A stretch of DNA of 15,365 nucleotides from Dehalococcoidia bacterium UBA1151 (GCA_002311865.1 DBZV01000073.1:1-15365); one strand, 5' to 3'. Positions 1-7,697 are shown, counted from the stretch's first letter. Translations and numbers: made by a program. The notes: generated by a model from the sequence alone, not told the origin.

Positions 1-12
1 CAACTCCGCTAC

Positions 13-33
13 CGCTTCGTTCAGAATGACGCG
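13..33. repeat. Degenerate intergenic repeat remnant
   Basis: The stretch CGCTTCGTTCAGAATGACG resembles the end of the short dispersed element, usually seen as a core like 'CTTCGCTCAGGATGACA', that is scattered between genes in many bacterial genomes. Only one edge is visible because the window starts here. It lies upstream of the first gene and does not appear to be coded. The assignment rests on recalled similarity alone, since no second full copy lies in this window. Confidence 0.3.
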
Positions 34-79
34 TATAGTCGCGTTGCAAATCAATCCCCGAACAAAGGATCCCATCCGA

Positions 80-862
80 ATGCCAGACAAACCCAGCGTA
101 CTCGTAACCGGCTCCAGGGGACTCATTGGCGGAGTAGTCATCCGCACACTCTCCGATAAGTTCGAATTCTCCGGCCTCGATATCGCCAAGCCAGATAGCG
201 CGCCAGATGTCCCTACGCTGGTGACGGACCTTCACGATCTCGACGCCGTCCTACCGGCATTTGAGGGTGTCGATATGGTCGTTCACCTGGCCGCCAATCC
301 CGATCAGCGCGGCTCCTGGGACTCCGTGCTACACAACAACATTGTCACCACCTACAACGTATGGGAAGCCTCGAAACGTGCCGGCGTGAAGCGCGTCGTC
401 TACGCCAGCTCCAATCACGCCGTTGGGATGTATGAGCTGGAAGACCATGCCGGGGAAATTCGGACAGGCGACTACGGCGATCGCAGGCCAGGAAAATTCC
501 CACAGATCGATAACACTGTTCAGATTCGGCCGGACGGCTACTACGGAATCGGCAAGGCGTTCGGAGAGGCGACCGGTGCTTACTATCACGATAATTTTGG
601 TATCGAAGCAGCCTGCCTCCGAATCGGCACTGTCTCACGCGATGACGATCCCACAGCTAACGTCCGCATGAAAGCCACCTGGCTCAGCCATCGTGATGCG
701 GTGCATCTGATCGACCGTTGTCTCAGCGTCGAGAAGCTCGGATTCCAGATCTTCTACGGCGTCTCAAACAACACGTGGCGCTTCTGGGACATTGAGCACG
801 CCAAGCAGTTCCTAGGCTACGACCCGCAAGATAACGCTCAGGATCACTGGCCCGAAGACTAA
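80..862 (+). CDS. NAD-dependent SDR, uronate dehydrogenase-like
   Basis: This is an extended short-chain dehydrogenase of 260 residues, close to the usual size of uronate dehydrogenases (about 265), which oxidise glucuronate or galacturonate to the aldarolactone with NAD in the cytoplasm. Seen directly: the Rossmann motif TGSRGLIG at residues 10-17, HLAA at about 69-72, an ASSNHAVGMY block with the catalytic serine near 110-111, and YGIGK with Tyr155 and Lys159. The C-terminal part (RIGT, then RMKATWLSHRDAVHLID, then FWD and LGYDPQDNAQ) follows the uronate dehydrogenase pattern closely as I recall it. The open frame extends upstream to an ATG at 26, but the ATG at 80 has AAAGGA 10 nt upstream and puts the Rossmann strand at the N-terminus as usual. 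It converges on the next gene with 18 nt between them. The exact substrate is not proven; another sugar epimerase/dehydrogenase of this subgroup is possible. Confidence 0.82.
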   Translation: MPDKPSVLVTGSRGLIGGVVIRTLSDKFEFSGLDIAKPDSAPDVPTLVTDLHDLDAVLPAFEGVDMVVHLAANPDQRGSWDSVLHNNIVTTYNVWEASKRAGVKRVVYASSNHAVGMYELEDHAGEIRTGDYGDRRPGKFPQIDNTVQIRPDGYYGIGKAFGEATGAYYHDNFGIEAACLRIGTVSRDDDPTANVRMKATWLSHRDAVHLIDRCLSVEKLGFQIFYGVSNNTWRFWDIEHAKQFLGYDPQDNAQDHWPED

Positions 863-880
863 CCACCGCAAGAAGCCGTG

Positions 881-1702
881 CTAACGACCGCGGCCCCCAT
901 AGCCCCGATCAGAGCCGCCAGGACCATCTCGACGTTGGGCACTTCGCGATCTACCGCGATCGTCTCGCCGTGGTGGTCCACGTCGGTCGTCGCTGGATCG
1001 CCCGCCGCGCCTGTCGCCGTATGACGATCCTCCGCGTGACGCTGACCCTCCACGGTCATCGCGTGATCCGCCGCCGCGCCTGTCACCATACGACGATCCG
1101 CCGCGTGATCCTGATTCACCGCGATCATCTCGGTAGCCCCCGCCCCGCCGATCGTCGAATGACGATCCGCCACGAGAGGAATCTCTACCGCGATCATCGC
1201 GCGATGTACTGCTGAGCTGGGAATCGTATGCCGAACCACCGCGCCGATCATCGCGGTACCCGGGTCTATCGAACTCCTTGCGACGGTCATCCTCGGGTGC
1301 GCGCTGCCCGCTCCGGAGCAGAATGCCGTTTTCGATGTTGTACATGTGCTCAATACCATCACGGGTGATGTTGTATCGGCCACGCTGCCACCGAATTTCC
1401 TCTTGCTCGACACCTGTGGCAATGCGCTGCCGCAACGATTCCGGATCGGTGTTGGACTTCCAGATCGCGATCAACAAGTATCGCAACTCTGGAATCGAAA
1501 GCGACTCGTCCATCACCGCGAACACGTACAGCATCCGGTGATAGGCGCGCTTCAGTTGATCGAACTGAACCTCCCAATCGCGTCGAGGCTTGGTCAGCAG
1601 CATCTTCACGTGGCGGGCCTCTTCGGCCGACAATTGATCGCGGGCCCTCGCCCTTATGCCGTCAAGCCGATCTTCTGCAGTCGGCTTTCGCTCGCTTGTC
1701 AC
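881..1702 (-). CDS. Hypothetical protein with N-terminal helical/winged-helix-like domain and RGG-repeat tail
   Basis: I do not recognise this 273-residue protein. Residues 1-130 look folded: charged helices (about 5-60), then an aliphatic segment with LSIPELRYLLIAIW, and at about 105-130 a stretch (RYNITRDGIEHMYNI) like the wing and last helix of a winged-helix fold. Residues 135-273 are low complexity, built from Arg, Gly, Asp and Ser, with many RGG and DDR units. They include three imperfect 23-residue repeats starting at Arg177, Arg200 and Arg223. Tails of this kind bind RNA and drive condensation in other proteins; RNA binding here is inferred. The start is GTG at 1702, with GGGAG 8 nt upstream. 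The ROK kinase gene begins 37 nt away on the other strand, and the SDR gene converges 18 nt beyond its stop. An unbroken frame through the biased tail argues for selection on the protein. Confidence 0.75.
   Translation of the reverse strand: MTSERKPTAEDRLDGIRARARDQLSAEEARHVKMLLTKPRRDWEVQFDQLKRAYHRMLYVFAVMDESLSIPELRYLLIAIWKSNTDPESLRQRIATGVEQEEIRWQRGRYNITRDGIEHMYNIENGILLRSGQRAPEDDRRKEFDRPGYRDDRRGGSAYDSQLSSTSRDDRGRDSSRGGSSFDDRRGGGYRDDRGESGSRGGSSYGDRRGGGSRDDRGGSASRGGSSYGDRRGGRSSDDRRGPPRRDDRGRSRSAQRRDGPGGSDRGYGGRGR
968..1174 (-). repeat. Three imperfect 69-bp tandem repeats coding the RGG tail
   Basis: On the minus strand three 69-nt units (23 codons each) lie head to tail. Each codes a unit that starts RGGSS, then has YGDRRGG or FDDRRGG, then RDDRG or DDRRG. 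The copies differ at scattered positions and all keep the frame. They sit inside the hypothetical protein gene at residues 177-245. Expansion by unequal recombination or slippage is the simplest origin. Confidence 0.7.
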
Positions 1703-1739
1703 TCACAAAACTCCCGGCCACATAATCTAGAATCCGATC
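1703..1739. promoter_or_regulatory. Short divergent intergenic region
   Basis: Only 37 nt separate the divergent starts of the RGG-tailed protein and the ROK kinase, so any promoters must overlap the opposite coding sequence. CATAAT at 1721-1726 is a possible -10 box for the plus strand. It would place the transcript start within about 10 nt of the kinase ATG, giving a nearly leaderless mRNA, which fits the lack of a clear ribosome binding site there. On the minus strand, GGGAG at 1711-1715 is the ribosome binding site of the RGG gene. The promoter call is weak. Confidence 0.3.
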
Positions 1740-2738
1740 ATGAACCAACAAAACAAATCTGTAACTCCACTTTACGCACTTGCTGGCGATATAGGTGGCA
1801 CCCAGATACGAGCTGCACTCGTAACCAGCGCTGGCGAAATTGTCGCCCGCGATGCCACGCCGACCAGACCCGAACAGGGAATCGATTCCGCGGCAGACCG
1901 GCTGTGTGAGCTCGTCGATCGTGTGTCAGAAGGCGTTGATCCATCGTCAATCGCCGGATTCGGCATCTCCACGGCAGGCCCAATCGACCCGTCTGAAGGC
2001 TTTTACAGTCATCCGCCAAACCTGATGGGATGGCACGATAAAACCATGGTGCCACGCATCACAGAACTCACCGGCCACACCCCAGACATCATTCACGACG
2101 CCCACGCCGCCGCGTTTGCCGAGTGGAAGTTCGGCTCAGCCCGTGACCATCGTGACGTCGTCTACGTAACCGTCTCCACCGGCCTCGGTGGCGGAATGCT
2201 CTCGGACGGCGTTCCGGTGAACGGCCGCCACGGCATGGCTGGAGAAATAGGCCACCTGATCATCGACCCGACAGGCCCGGCCTGCAACGCGGGCTGCAAA
2301 GGCTGCCTGGAGGTGCTCGCCGCAGGCGGTGGCGTGGCTCGCGCCGCACGTGAAGCCGTTGCCGACGCGCCCGACTCCCAGATACTGGCACTCGCAAACG
2401 GCGATCCTTCGGCTATCACCGGCCGCATCGTCTACGCCGCGTCAGAGGCAGGCGACAAGATTGCTGTCGAGCTAGTGGAGAGAGCCGTCAACGCGCTTTC
2501 AATAGGCTTCGTAAACCTGCTGGCCACGTTCGACCCCGGCGTAATCGTCGTTGGCGGTTCAGTCGTGGTGGGCGATAGCGAAGTAGCGGGACTGCGCAGG
2601 CACTGGGACGATCTGATCGCGCGCGTTCAGGCAACCGCTCTCCTCAGATATCGCGATTACGTGCCAATTGTCGTGTCGCAACTCGGTGACGATGTCGGAC
2701 TACTGGGCGCCGCAGCATACGCGTTCGAGCAGAACTAA
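1740..2738 (+). CDS. ROK-family sugar kinase (glucokinase-like)
   Basis: The 332-residue length and motif order match cytoplasmic ROK kinases, which phosphorylate glucose, N-acetyl hexosamines or related sugars with ATP. Visible are the phosphate-binding motif GDIGGTQIRAAL (16-27), GISTAGPID (75-83), the sugar-binding and catalytic stretch HDAHAAAFAEW with probable catalytic Asp120, VSTGLGGGM (145-153), the ROK signature GMAGEIGHL with zinc-ligand His171, and VVGGSV (270-275). There is no N-terminal helix-turn-helix, so this is a kinase rather than a NagC-type repressor. Two oddities: the usual Asn after the catalytic Asp-Ala is His122, and the zinc cysteine motif is rearranged (CNAGCKGC at 182-189, with Ala184 where the second Cys normally sits). 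The ATG start lacks a good ribosome binding site. Its stop overlaps the stop of the convergent HEAT gene by 4 nt. The sugar specificity cannot be read from sequence. Confidence 0.88.
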   Translation: MNQQNKSVTPLYALAGDIGGTQIRAALVTSAGEIVARDATPTRPEQGIDSAADRLCELVDRVSEGVDPSSIAGFGISTAGPIDPSEGFYSHPPNLMGWHDKTMVPRITELTGHTPDIIHDAHAAAFAEWKFGSARDHRDVVYVTVSTGLGGGMLSDGVPVNGRHGMAGEIGHLIIDPTGPACNAGCKGCLEVLAAGGGVARAAREAVADAPDSQILALANGDPSAITGRIVYAASEAGDKIAVELVERAVNALSIGFVNLLATFDPGVIVVGGSVVVGDSEVAGLRRHWDDLIARVQATALLRYRDYVPIVVSQLGDDVGLLGAAAYAFEQN

Positions 2739-3901
2739 GTCCCTGACTCTGAGCTCCACATGGGTTCGTCATCATCGTCCTCAGTATCCTCCTCGTCTTC
2801 AAACTCACCAAACAGCAGCGGTGAGTCCTCGCTATCGTCGAAGTAGTCGAAGCCGTCCGCCTCGTCGACGCTGTAGTCCTTGAACTTCCAGTCGTCGTCT
2901 TTATCATCATCGGGATCCTCGTCCGCCTCAGGATCGTCTACGACCTCTATGTCGTCCTCCTGTGGGGTAATCCCAAAGATGCCGGGCTCATCCTCGAACA
3001 GGATATTCTCCATCTTGATCTCACGAAGCGCAGTCTGGGACGCCTCAGCAACGAGGGTGTGCTCGCTTTCGGTGCCTTTCTGGATCAACTTCGTCGCAGC
3101 TTCACCACCAATGCGCGCCAACGACCCGATCGCTGCTACGGCCACAACCGGGTCCGCGTCTTCCAGCAGTTCGGCCAGTTGGATAACGTGCGGCTCTTCG
3201 CCGATCTCACCCAGCGCCCGCGCCGCCTCAAACCGAAGCTCAGGCGATTCGCTTGCGATCTGCTCTAGCACCTGCGGCAGCCACGCCTGATTGCTGGTCA
3301 AACCCATGGAGTAGAGAGCGCTCTTCACTTCTTCAACATCGCCACTATCAAACGCCGCTTTGATTAGCACATCCACGTTACTGACGCCCAGCGTTGCCGA
3401 CGCCTCGAGCGCACGCCGCCGCACGCCATCTGTCTCACGGGCGTTTGCCAGGATCTCATTCAGGCTGGAGCCAATTTTCTGGATATCTCGTTTCAGCAGC
3501 TTGCCGGCCACCCCAAGCGCCGCGAATCGAGCCAGCGCCAGCGTGGCATCCTCCCTGACCTCGTCCGCCGGGTCCGACTTCACCATCTTCAGCAACGGCG
3601 TTACCAGAGCTCGGTCGTCACATTCCGCCAGTCCGGACAGCGCTAGTTTGCGACCCGGCGCAGATTCAATCGACAGTGCCTGTTTGAACACGGTGTCAAA
3701 CTCAAGCAACGTATTATCTTCCGAGAGTCCCACAAGCCGATGCAGAAAGTTGACCAGCCGTGATTCAGACCACTCTTCCCACGCCTCCGCAAGGTCTAGC
3801 GCTTCATCCGTCGACAGACCGGACAGTTCGCTGAGGCCCGCGTAGGTGAACTGGCTACCCTCTTCGTTCGGCACCGTATCCAGGAATTCGTTCAGCCCCA
3901 T
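2735..3901 (-). CDS. HEAT-repeat protein with acidic C-terminal tail
   Basis: This 388-residue protein has three parts. An N-terminal helical region (1-75) leads into HEAT-like helical pairs at about 80-297, with recognisable units such as REDATLALARFAALG, ELRFEAARALGEIGE and VVAVAAIGSLARIGG. From about 300 to 388 the tail is strongly acidic, with long Asp/Glu runs and a few aromatics. HEAT solenoids are protein-binding scaffolds and some act as lyases on phycobilins; no catalytic feature is seen, so a scaffold or adaptor role is the better guess. It has no signal peptide or membrane segment. The start is ATG with GGAG 10 nt upstream. The gene converges on the ROK kinase with a 4-nt overlap of stops and is divergent from the SDR-folC-fabF run. 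The tail might bind a basic partner, but that is inference. Confidence 0.8.
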   Translation of the reverse strand: MGLNEFLDTVPNEEGSQFTYAGLSELSGLSTDEALDLAEAWEEWSESRLVNFLHRLVGLSEDNTLLEFDTVFKQALSIESAPGRKLALSGLAECDDRALVTPLLKMVKSDPADEVREDATLALARFAALGVAGKLLKRDIQKIGSSLNEILANARETDGVRRRALEASATLGVSNVDVLIKAAFDSGDVEEVKSALYSMGLTSNQAWLPQVLEQIASESPELRFEAARALGEIGEEPHVIQLAELLEDADPVVAVAAIGSLARIGGEAATKLIQKGTESEHTLVAEASQTALREIKMENILFEDEPGIFGITPQEDDIEVVDDPEADEDPDDDKDDDWKFKDYSVDEADGFDYFDDSEDSPLLFGEFEDEEDTEDDDDEPMWSSESGT

Positions 3902-3985
3902 TAACCGCCGTCTCCAACAAGATGAAATAATCTCTACTACTAATGATAGAGGGGATTGAATCTCACTTCATGATTGGAAGTGCTC
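3902..3985. promoter_or_regulatory. Divergent promoter region between the HEAT gene and the SDR-folC-fabF run
   Basis: This AT-rich 84-nt gap contrasts with the GC-rich genes on both sides and must carry both divergent promoters. It contains AATAAT and TAATGAT on the plus strand and GATTAT and TATCAT on the minus strand as possible -10 boxes. An inverted repeat CTCTA-N10-TAGAG lies at about 3932-3951. AATCTC occurs twice flanking it. No single promoter can be chosen with certainty by eye. Confidence 0.35.
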
Positions 3986-4948
3986 GTGGTTAGTGATGGT
4001 CCAGTTGTCGTAACCGGCGCCGCCGGATTTCTTGGACGACGAATCGTGCGAGAAATCTCCGCGATGGGCCGACCCGTCCGCGCCATAGTGCGCCGGCCTG
4101 AGCAGCATGCAATCGTAGATCTCGCCAACGTCGAGGCTGTTGAGGCCGATATCACCGACTCCACCTCACTGGCCGCCGTCATGTCTGGTGCGTCACTCGT
4201 GGTTCACAGTGCGGCAATCCTCCGAGAGCGCCGGGGCGCCACCTACGAGTCAGTCAACGTTCAGGGCACGCAGCGAGTCTTCCAGGCCGCAGTGGACGCC
4301 GGAATCCCGCGCGGTGTGCTCGTCTCCGTAGTCGGCGCAGATCAGACCTCAGGCGTCCGCTACTTCAACTTTCGCGGCAAGAGCGAGGCCGCCGCCCAGG
4401 CATCTGGCATCGATCTCAGCATCGCCCGCCTCTCCGCGCTCTTCGGCGAAGGCGACGAGTTCGCCAACGCCCTTGCCGCGCTCGTACGTCTCGGCCCGTT
4501 CGTGCCAGTCATCGGCAGCGGCAAATCGCGCTTCCAGCCGTTCGCGGCCGACGATGCCGCTTACGCCGTCGCCCGCCTAGCCCACTCGCCCACACACGAT
4601 GGCGAGATACTGGAACTTGGCGGCCCAGACGTTCTCGACTACATCCAGATACTCGACGTCATCGCCGAATCGATGGGTCGCCGCACTATCAAGATTCGAC
4701 TGCCCCTCCTCCTGATGAGGCCAGTTGTCCGCATCATGGAACTACTCACGCCCAACCCCCCTGCCACCTCCGAACAGCTACAGATGCTCAACATCGACAA
4801 CGTGGCATCAGGCGCATCATTCGGGGAGCTATTCGACCGCCCACCACGCTCTATGCGAGGCAATATTGACTACGTGCGCCGCGTCGGCATCTTCGCCGCA
4901 CTCCGCATCATGATCGGCCGCATGCCGCGCCACATCAGGGACCACTAG
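3986..4948 (+). CDS. Atypical SDR, NDUFA9/NmrA-like NAD(P)-binding protein
   Basis: This cytoplasmic Rossmann protein belongs to the atypical SDRs that include the complex I subunit NDUFA9 and NmrA-like proteins. Seen directly: TGAAGFLG at residues 10-17, a basic NADP-type stretch IVRRPE at about 34-39, ADITD (55-59), VHSAA (73-77), NVQGT (91-95), and ARLSALFGEGDEFANAL at about 147-163, typical of NDUFA9-like proteins. The classical YxxxK pair is missing: Lys132 of FRGKSEA is kept but the Tyr position is Asn. A redox activity is therefore doubtful and a cofactor-binding or assembly role is possible. The frame opens at a TTG at 3974, but GTG at 3986 has GGAAG at 3976-3980 (5 nt spacer) and gives a normal N-terminus. 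It is the first gene of the run with folC (3 nt gap) and fabF. Similar proteins are often labelled sugar epimerases, without evidence of that activity. Confidence 0.78.
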   Translation: MVSDGPVVVTGAAGFLGRRIVREISAMGRPVRAIVRRPEQHAIVDLANVEAVEADITDSTSLAAVMSGASLVVHSAAILRERRGATYESVNVQGTQRVFQAAVDAGIPRGVLVSVVGADQTSGVRYFNFRGKSEAAAQASGIDLSIARLSALFGEGDEFANALAALVRLGPFVPVIGSGKSRFQPFAADDAAYAVARLAHSPTHDGEILELGGPDVLDYIQILDVIAESMGRRTIKIRLPLLLMRPVVRIMELLTPNPPATSEQLQMLNIDNVASGASFGELFDRPPRSMRGNIDYVRRVGIFAALRIMIGRMPRHIRDH

Positions 4949-4951
4949 CCA

Positions 4952-6337
4952 GTGAGAAGATATCAGGACGCACTCGACAGGCTCATGACCCTGCCGGACT
5001 TCGAAAAGAAGAGCCGCGCGCAGGATCCGCCTGACTTCCATCTCAAGCGCATGCAGCTGCTCATGGAGTCGTGCGGCAACCCGCAAGACGCAGTCCCAGC
5101 CATCCACATCGCAGGCTCCAAAGGCAAGGGCAGCACCGCCGCCATGATCACCAGCATCCTCGCCGCCGCCGGCCACACCGTCGGTCTCTACACCTCTCCC
5201 AGCCTCCACGCCGCCCGGGAGCGCATTCGCGTCGGCCTCGAACCAATCGCCGAAGACACTTTCGCCGATCTCGTCGATGAACTCTGGCCCCACGTTGTTG
5301 GCGTAAGCGAAAGCGGTGAAGCTGGCAAGGTCAGCTATTTCGAGATCATGACTGCGATGGCATGGGTCCACTTCGCGGCTATCGGCGCAGATTTCCAGGT
5401 TATCGAAGTCGGCCTCGGCGGCAGGCTCGACGCCACGAATCTGCTGAACCCCCTCGTCAGCGTGATCACGCCCATCGGCCTCGATCATGTGGCAGTCCTT
5501 GGCAACACCATCCCGGAGATCGCCGCCGAGAAGGGCGGCATCATCAAGCCGGACACGCCAGTAGTCATCGGCCGCCAGCCGGATGCTGCAATGGCTACCC
5601 TCTCCACCATCGCCCACTCCCGCGGCGCACCGCTCACAAACGCCATCGACGCAACTCAGACGCATCAATTACCAGACTCGAACGGCGCCACGCCCACAAC
5701 AGAACTGTCAGCTGCCTCAGGAGCCACTTACCACTTCGCTCTCCCACTTTTCGGCCGCCACCAGATCGACAACGCGCGAGTCGCCGTAACCGCTGTCGAG
5801 GCGCTCCCCGCCGCCTCACGCCCGCCCGTAGATGCCATCGAACGCGGCCTAACAACCGTAAAGTGGCCCGCCCGCGCCGAGATCATCCCCACTCCCGACA
5901 ACGCCCCAACAATCCTCGTAGACGGCGCCCACTCTCCGGACTCTGCATCGGTCCTCGCAGACGTCATAGCCGACCTAAATCTTCCAAGTGACCACTGCGT
6001 GGTGGTGTTTGGTGGATCAGGCGGTCACGACTTCGCACAAACCGCTGCCAAGCTATCCAACGGCAACACAAAATTCATCGTCACGCAGTCCCGCCATCCC
6101 AAATCCGTTCCGCCGGATGAGGTAGCCGAGGCACTTCTGCGAGATAATGTGCAAGTTGTGCACGTGACCGCCAACACAAAAGAGGCGCTCGCGGCAGCCA
6201 AACAGCTTGCAAATAAAGACGATCTAATAGTGGCAACCGGCTCCCTCGCTATTGCGGCAGAGATCCGGGAGCTCGAACTGAACATCAAACCCGACTACTA
6301 CCCAACGCTCCGCCTCCCGGAGGCAGACCGAAAGTGA
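4952..6337 (+). CDS. folC: Folylpolyglutamate synthase / dihydrofolate synthase
   Basis: FolC joins glutamate to dihydropteroate or to folates using ATP; it is a Mur-ligase-type enzyme of the cytoplasm. The 461 residues fit the family. Visible are the P-loop GSKGKGST (55-62), TSPSLHAARERIRV (81-94), the SYFEIMTAMAW block (128-138), EVGLGGRLDATN (152-163), DHVAVLGNTIPEIAAEKGGIIKP (178-200), GRHQIDNA (268-275), WPARAE (305-310) and VDGAHSPDS (323-331). The last is usually DGAHNP; the Asn to Ser change is minor. The N-terminus (RYQDALDRLMTLPDFE) is typical for FolC. The start is GTG, with AGGGA at 4937-4941 about 10 nt upstream. The gene starts 3 nt after the SDR stop and ends 10 nt before fabF, implying co-transcription. 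Whether it has both DHFS and FPGS activities cannot be judged. Confidence 0.93.
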   Translation: MRRYQDALDRLMTLPDFEKKSRAQDPPDFHLKRMQLLMESCGNPQDAVPAIHIAGSKGKGSTAAMITSILAAAGHTVGLYTSPSLHAARERIRVGLEPIAEDTFADLVDELWPHVVGVSESGEAGKVSYFEIMTAMAWVHFAAIGADFQVIEVGLGGRLDATNLLNPLVSVITPIGLDHVAVLGNTIPEIAAEKGGIIKPDTPVVIGRQPDAAMATLSTIAHSRGAPLTNAIDATQTHQLPDSNGATPTTELSAASGATYHFALPLFGRHQIDNARVAVTAVEALPAASRPPVDAIERGLTTVKWPARAEIIPTPDNAPTILVDGAHSPDSASVLADVIADLNLPSDHCVVVFGGSGGHDFAQTAAKLSNGNTKFIVTQSRHPKSVPPDEVAEALLRDNVQVVHVTANTKEALAAAKQLANKDDLIVATGSLAIAAEIRELELNIKPDYYPTLRLPEADRK

Positions 6338-6347
6338 ACACATAGCG

Positions 6348-7637
6348 ATGGCAAACGACCCCCGACCCCGAGTCGTCATCACCGGTATCGGCGCCCTCGC
6401 CGCCAACGGCAACTCAGTTGATGAGTACTGGGCAGCGCTCAAAGCCGGAAAATCCGGCATCGCCCCGTTCACCCTCATGGAGTCCAACGACTTCCTCTGC
6501 CAGATTGGCGGCGAAGTCAAGGATTTCGATCCCACCACGTACATCGACCGCAAAGAGTCAAAACGACTCGCCCGCTTCTCGCAGCTAGCCGTCGGAGCCA
6601 CCACGCAGGCTATTGAGGACGCGAAGCTCGATATCACCGCAGTCGGCCCGGAAGACGTCGGTGTGCTACTCGGCAGCGGCGCTGGCGGACTGCCTGAAAC
6701 AGAAGCCGCTGGCCGCGTCCTCGTAAACCGGGGCGGCATGCGCATCACCCCGTTCTACATCCCCAGCATGCTCGTCAACATGGCCTCCGCAAACGTAAGC
6801 CGCATCTTCGGCGCCATCGGCTACAATGCCACCTGCGTCACCGCCTGCGCCGCCGGAACCCAGGCCATCGGAGAAGCCACGGAAGTGATCCGGCGTGGCG
6901 GCGCAAAAGTGATGATCACCGGCGGAGCAGAAGCCGGAATCTGTCAGCTCGGAATGGGCGGGTTCTCAACCATCCACGCCCTCACAACTCACTTCAACGA
7001 CGATCCATCGAAAGCCAGCCGACCCTTCGACGCCGACCGCGACGGCTTCGCGCCAGCAGAAGGCGCGGCCACACTGATTCTAGAAGATGAGTTACACGCC
7101 CTGGAGCGCGGCGCCACCATCTACGGTGAAATCGCAGGCTTCGGCGTCACCAACGATGCCTTCCACCTCGTCCAGCCCCACAACGAAGGGCTCGGCGCAA
7201 TCCGCAGCATGAACCTGGCAATCCAGGACGCTGGCGTCACGCCAGACGATATCGATTACATCAACGCTCACGGCACCTCCACGCCCATGAACGACAAGTC
7301 AGAAACCCTGGCTATCAAAGGCGTCTTCGGCGACAACGCAATCAACGTCCCCATAAGTTCCACGAAGTCGATGATCGGCCACTCCCTCGGCGCGTCTGGA
7401 GCGCTTGAGTCCATCGCAGTCATCAAGACCATCGAAGACAACATCATGCACCCCACCATCAACCAAGAGACCGCTGACCCCGACTGCGACCTCGACTATA
7501 TCCCGAACGTAGCCCGAGAAAAACAGGTAGACACAGTCCTAACCAACAGCTTCGGCTTCGGCGGCCAAAACGCCAGCCTCGTAATCCGCCGCTATGTCCC
7601 CTCAGGCCACCCCCACGGCCATTCGCAGTACTCGTAG
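6348..7637 (+). CDS. fabF: Beta-ketoacyl-ACP synthase II
   Basis: FabF catalyses the decarboxylative condensation of malonyl-ACP with an acyl-ACP in fatty-acid elongation. The 429 residues (family about 412) show all catalytic parts: the nucleophile Cys167 in CVTACAAGT, His308 in NAHGTSTPMND, Lys340 and His345 in STKSMIGHSLGASGA, and the C-terminal gate NSFGFGGQNAS (400-410). The start MANDPRPRVVITGIGALAANG is typical. The extra length is mainly a C-terminal tail rich in His and Gly (about 418-429). It lies 10 nt after folC. No clear ribosome binding site precedes the ATG, so translational coupling to folC is likely. No acyl carrier protein or FabH gene is adjacent within the window, so this is not a complete fab cluster here. 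Confidence 0.93.
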   Translation: MANDPRPRVVITGIGALAANGNSVDEYWAALKAGKSGIAPFTLMESNDFLCQIGGEVKDFDPTTYIDRKESKRLARFSQLAVGATTQAIEDAKLDITAVGPEDVGVLLGSGAGGLPETEAAGRVLVNRGGMRITPFYIPSMLVNMASANVSRIFGAIGYNATCVTACAAGTQAIGEATEVIRRGGAKVMITGGAEAGICQLGMGGFSTIHALTTHFNDDPSKASRPFDADRDGFAPAEGAATLILEDELHALERGATIYGEIAGFGVTNDAFHLVQPHNEGLGAIRSMNLAIQDAGVTPDDIDYINAHGTSTPMNDKSETLAIKGVFGDNAINVPISSTKSMIGHSLGASGALESIAVIKTIEDNIMHPTINQETADPDCDLDYIPNVAREKQVDTVLTNSFGFGGQNASLVIRRYVPSGHPHGHSQYS

Positions 7638-7660
7638 CGGCAATTCCGCGGGCCTAAGCC

Positions 7661-7679
7661 GTCCTGAGCCTGTCGAAGG
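7661..7679. repeat. Dispersed repeat with core GTCCTGAGCCTGTCGAAGG
   Basis: This 19-nt core is, as I recall, one of the commonest intergenic motifs in bacterial genomes (on the other strand CTTCGACAGGCTCAGGAC). It lies just after fabF, where such elements usually sit. A shorter piece, CTTCGACAGG, recurs at 9391-9400. Function is unknown; it may be the remnant of a non-autonomous mobile element. Confidence 0.5.
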
Positions 7680-7697
7680 GCCAAGCAGCCCACCGTC

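Noticed and set aside
968..1174. Possible CRISPR-like or non-coding tandem repeat array.
   Set aside because: The 69-nt units are contiguous, imperfect and in frame with a protein gene, with no spacers; they are coding repeats.
859..1422. 187-residue minus-strand frame overlapping the RGG-tailed gene.
   Set aside because: It is an off-frame reading of the RGG repeat tract and has no ribosome binding site or folded-domain pattern. The 881-1702 frame has both.
4829..5668. 279-residue open frame on the minus strand opposite the SDR end and folC.
   Set aside because: It is a shadow of the GC-rich codons of folC, which has unmistakable motifs on the plus strand. The antisense protein is low-complexity and has no recognisable domain.
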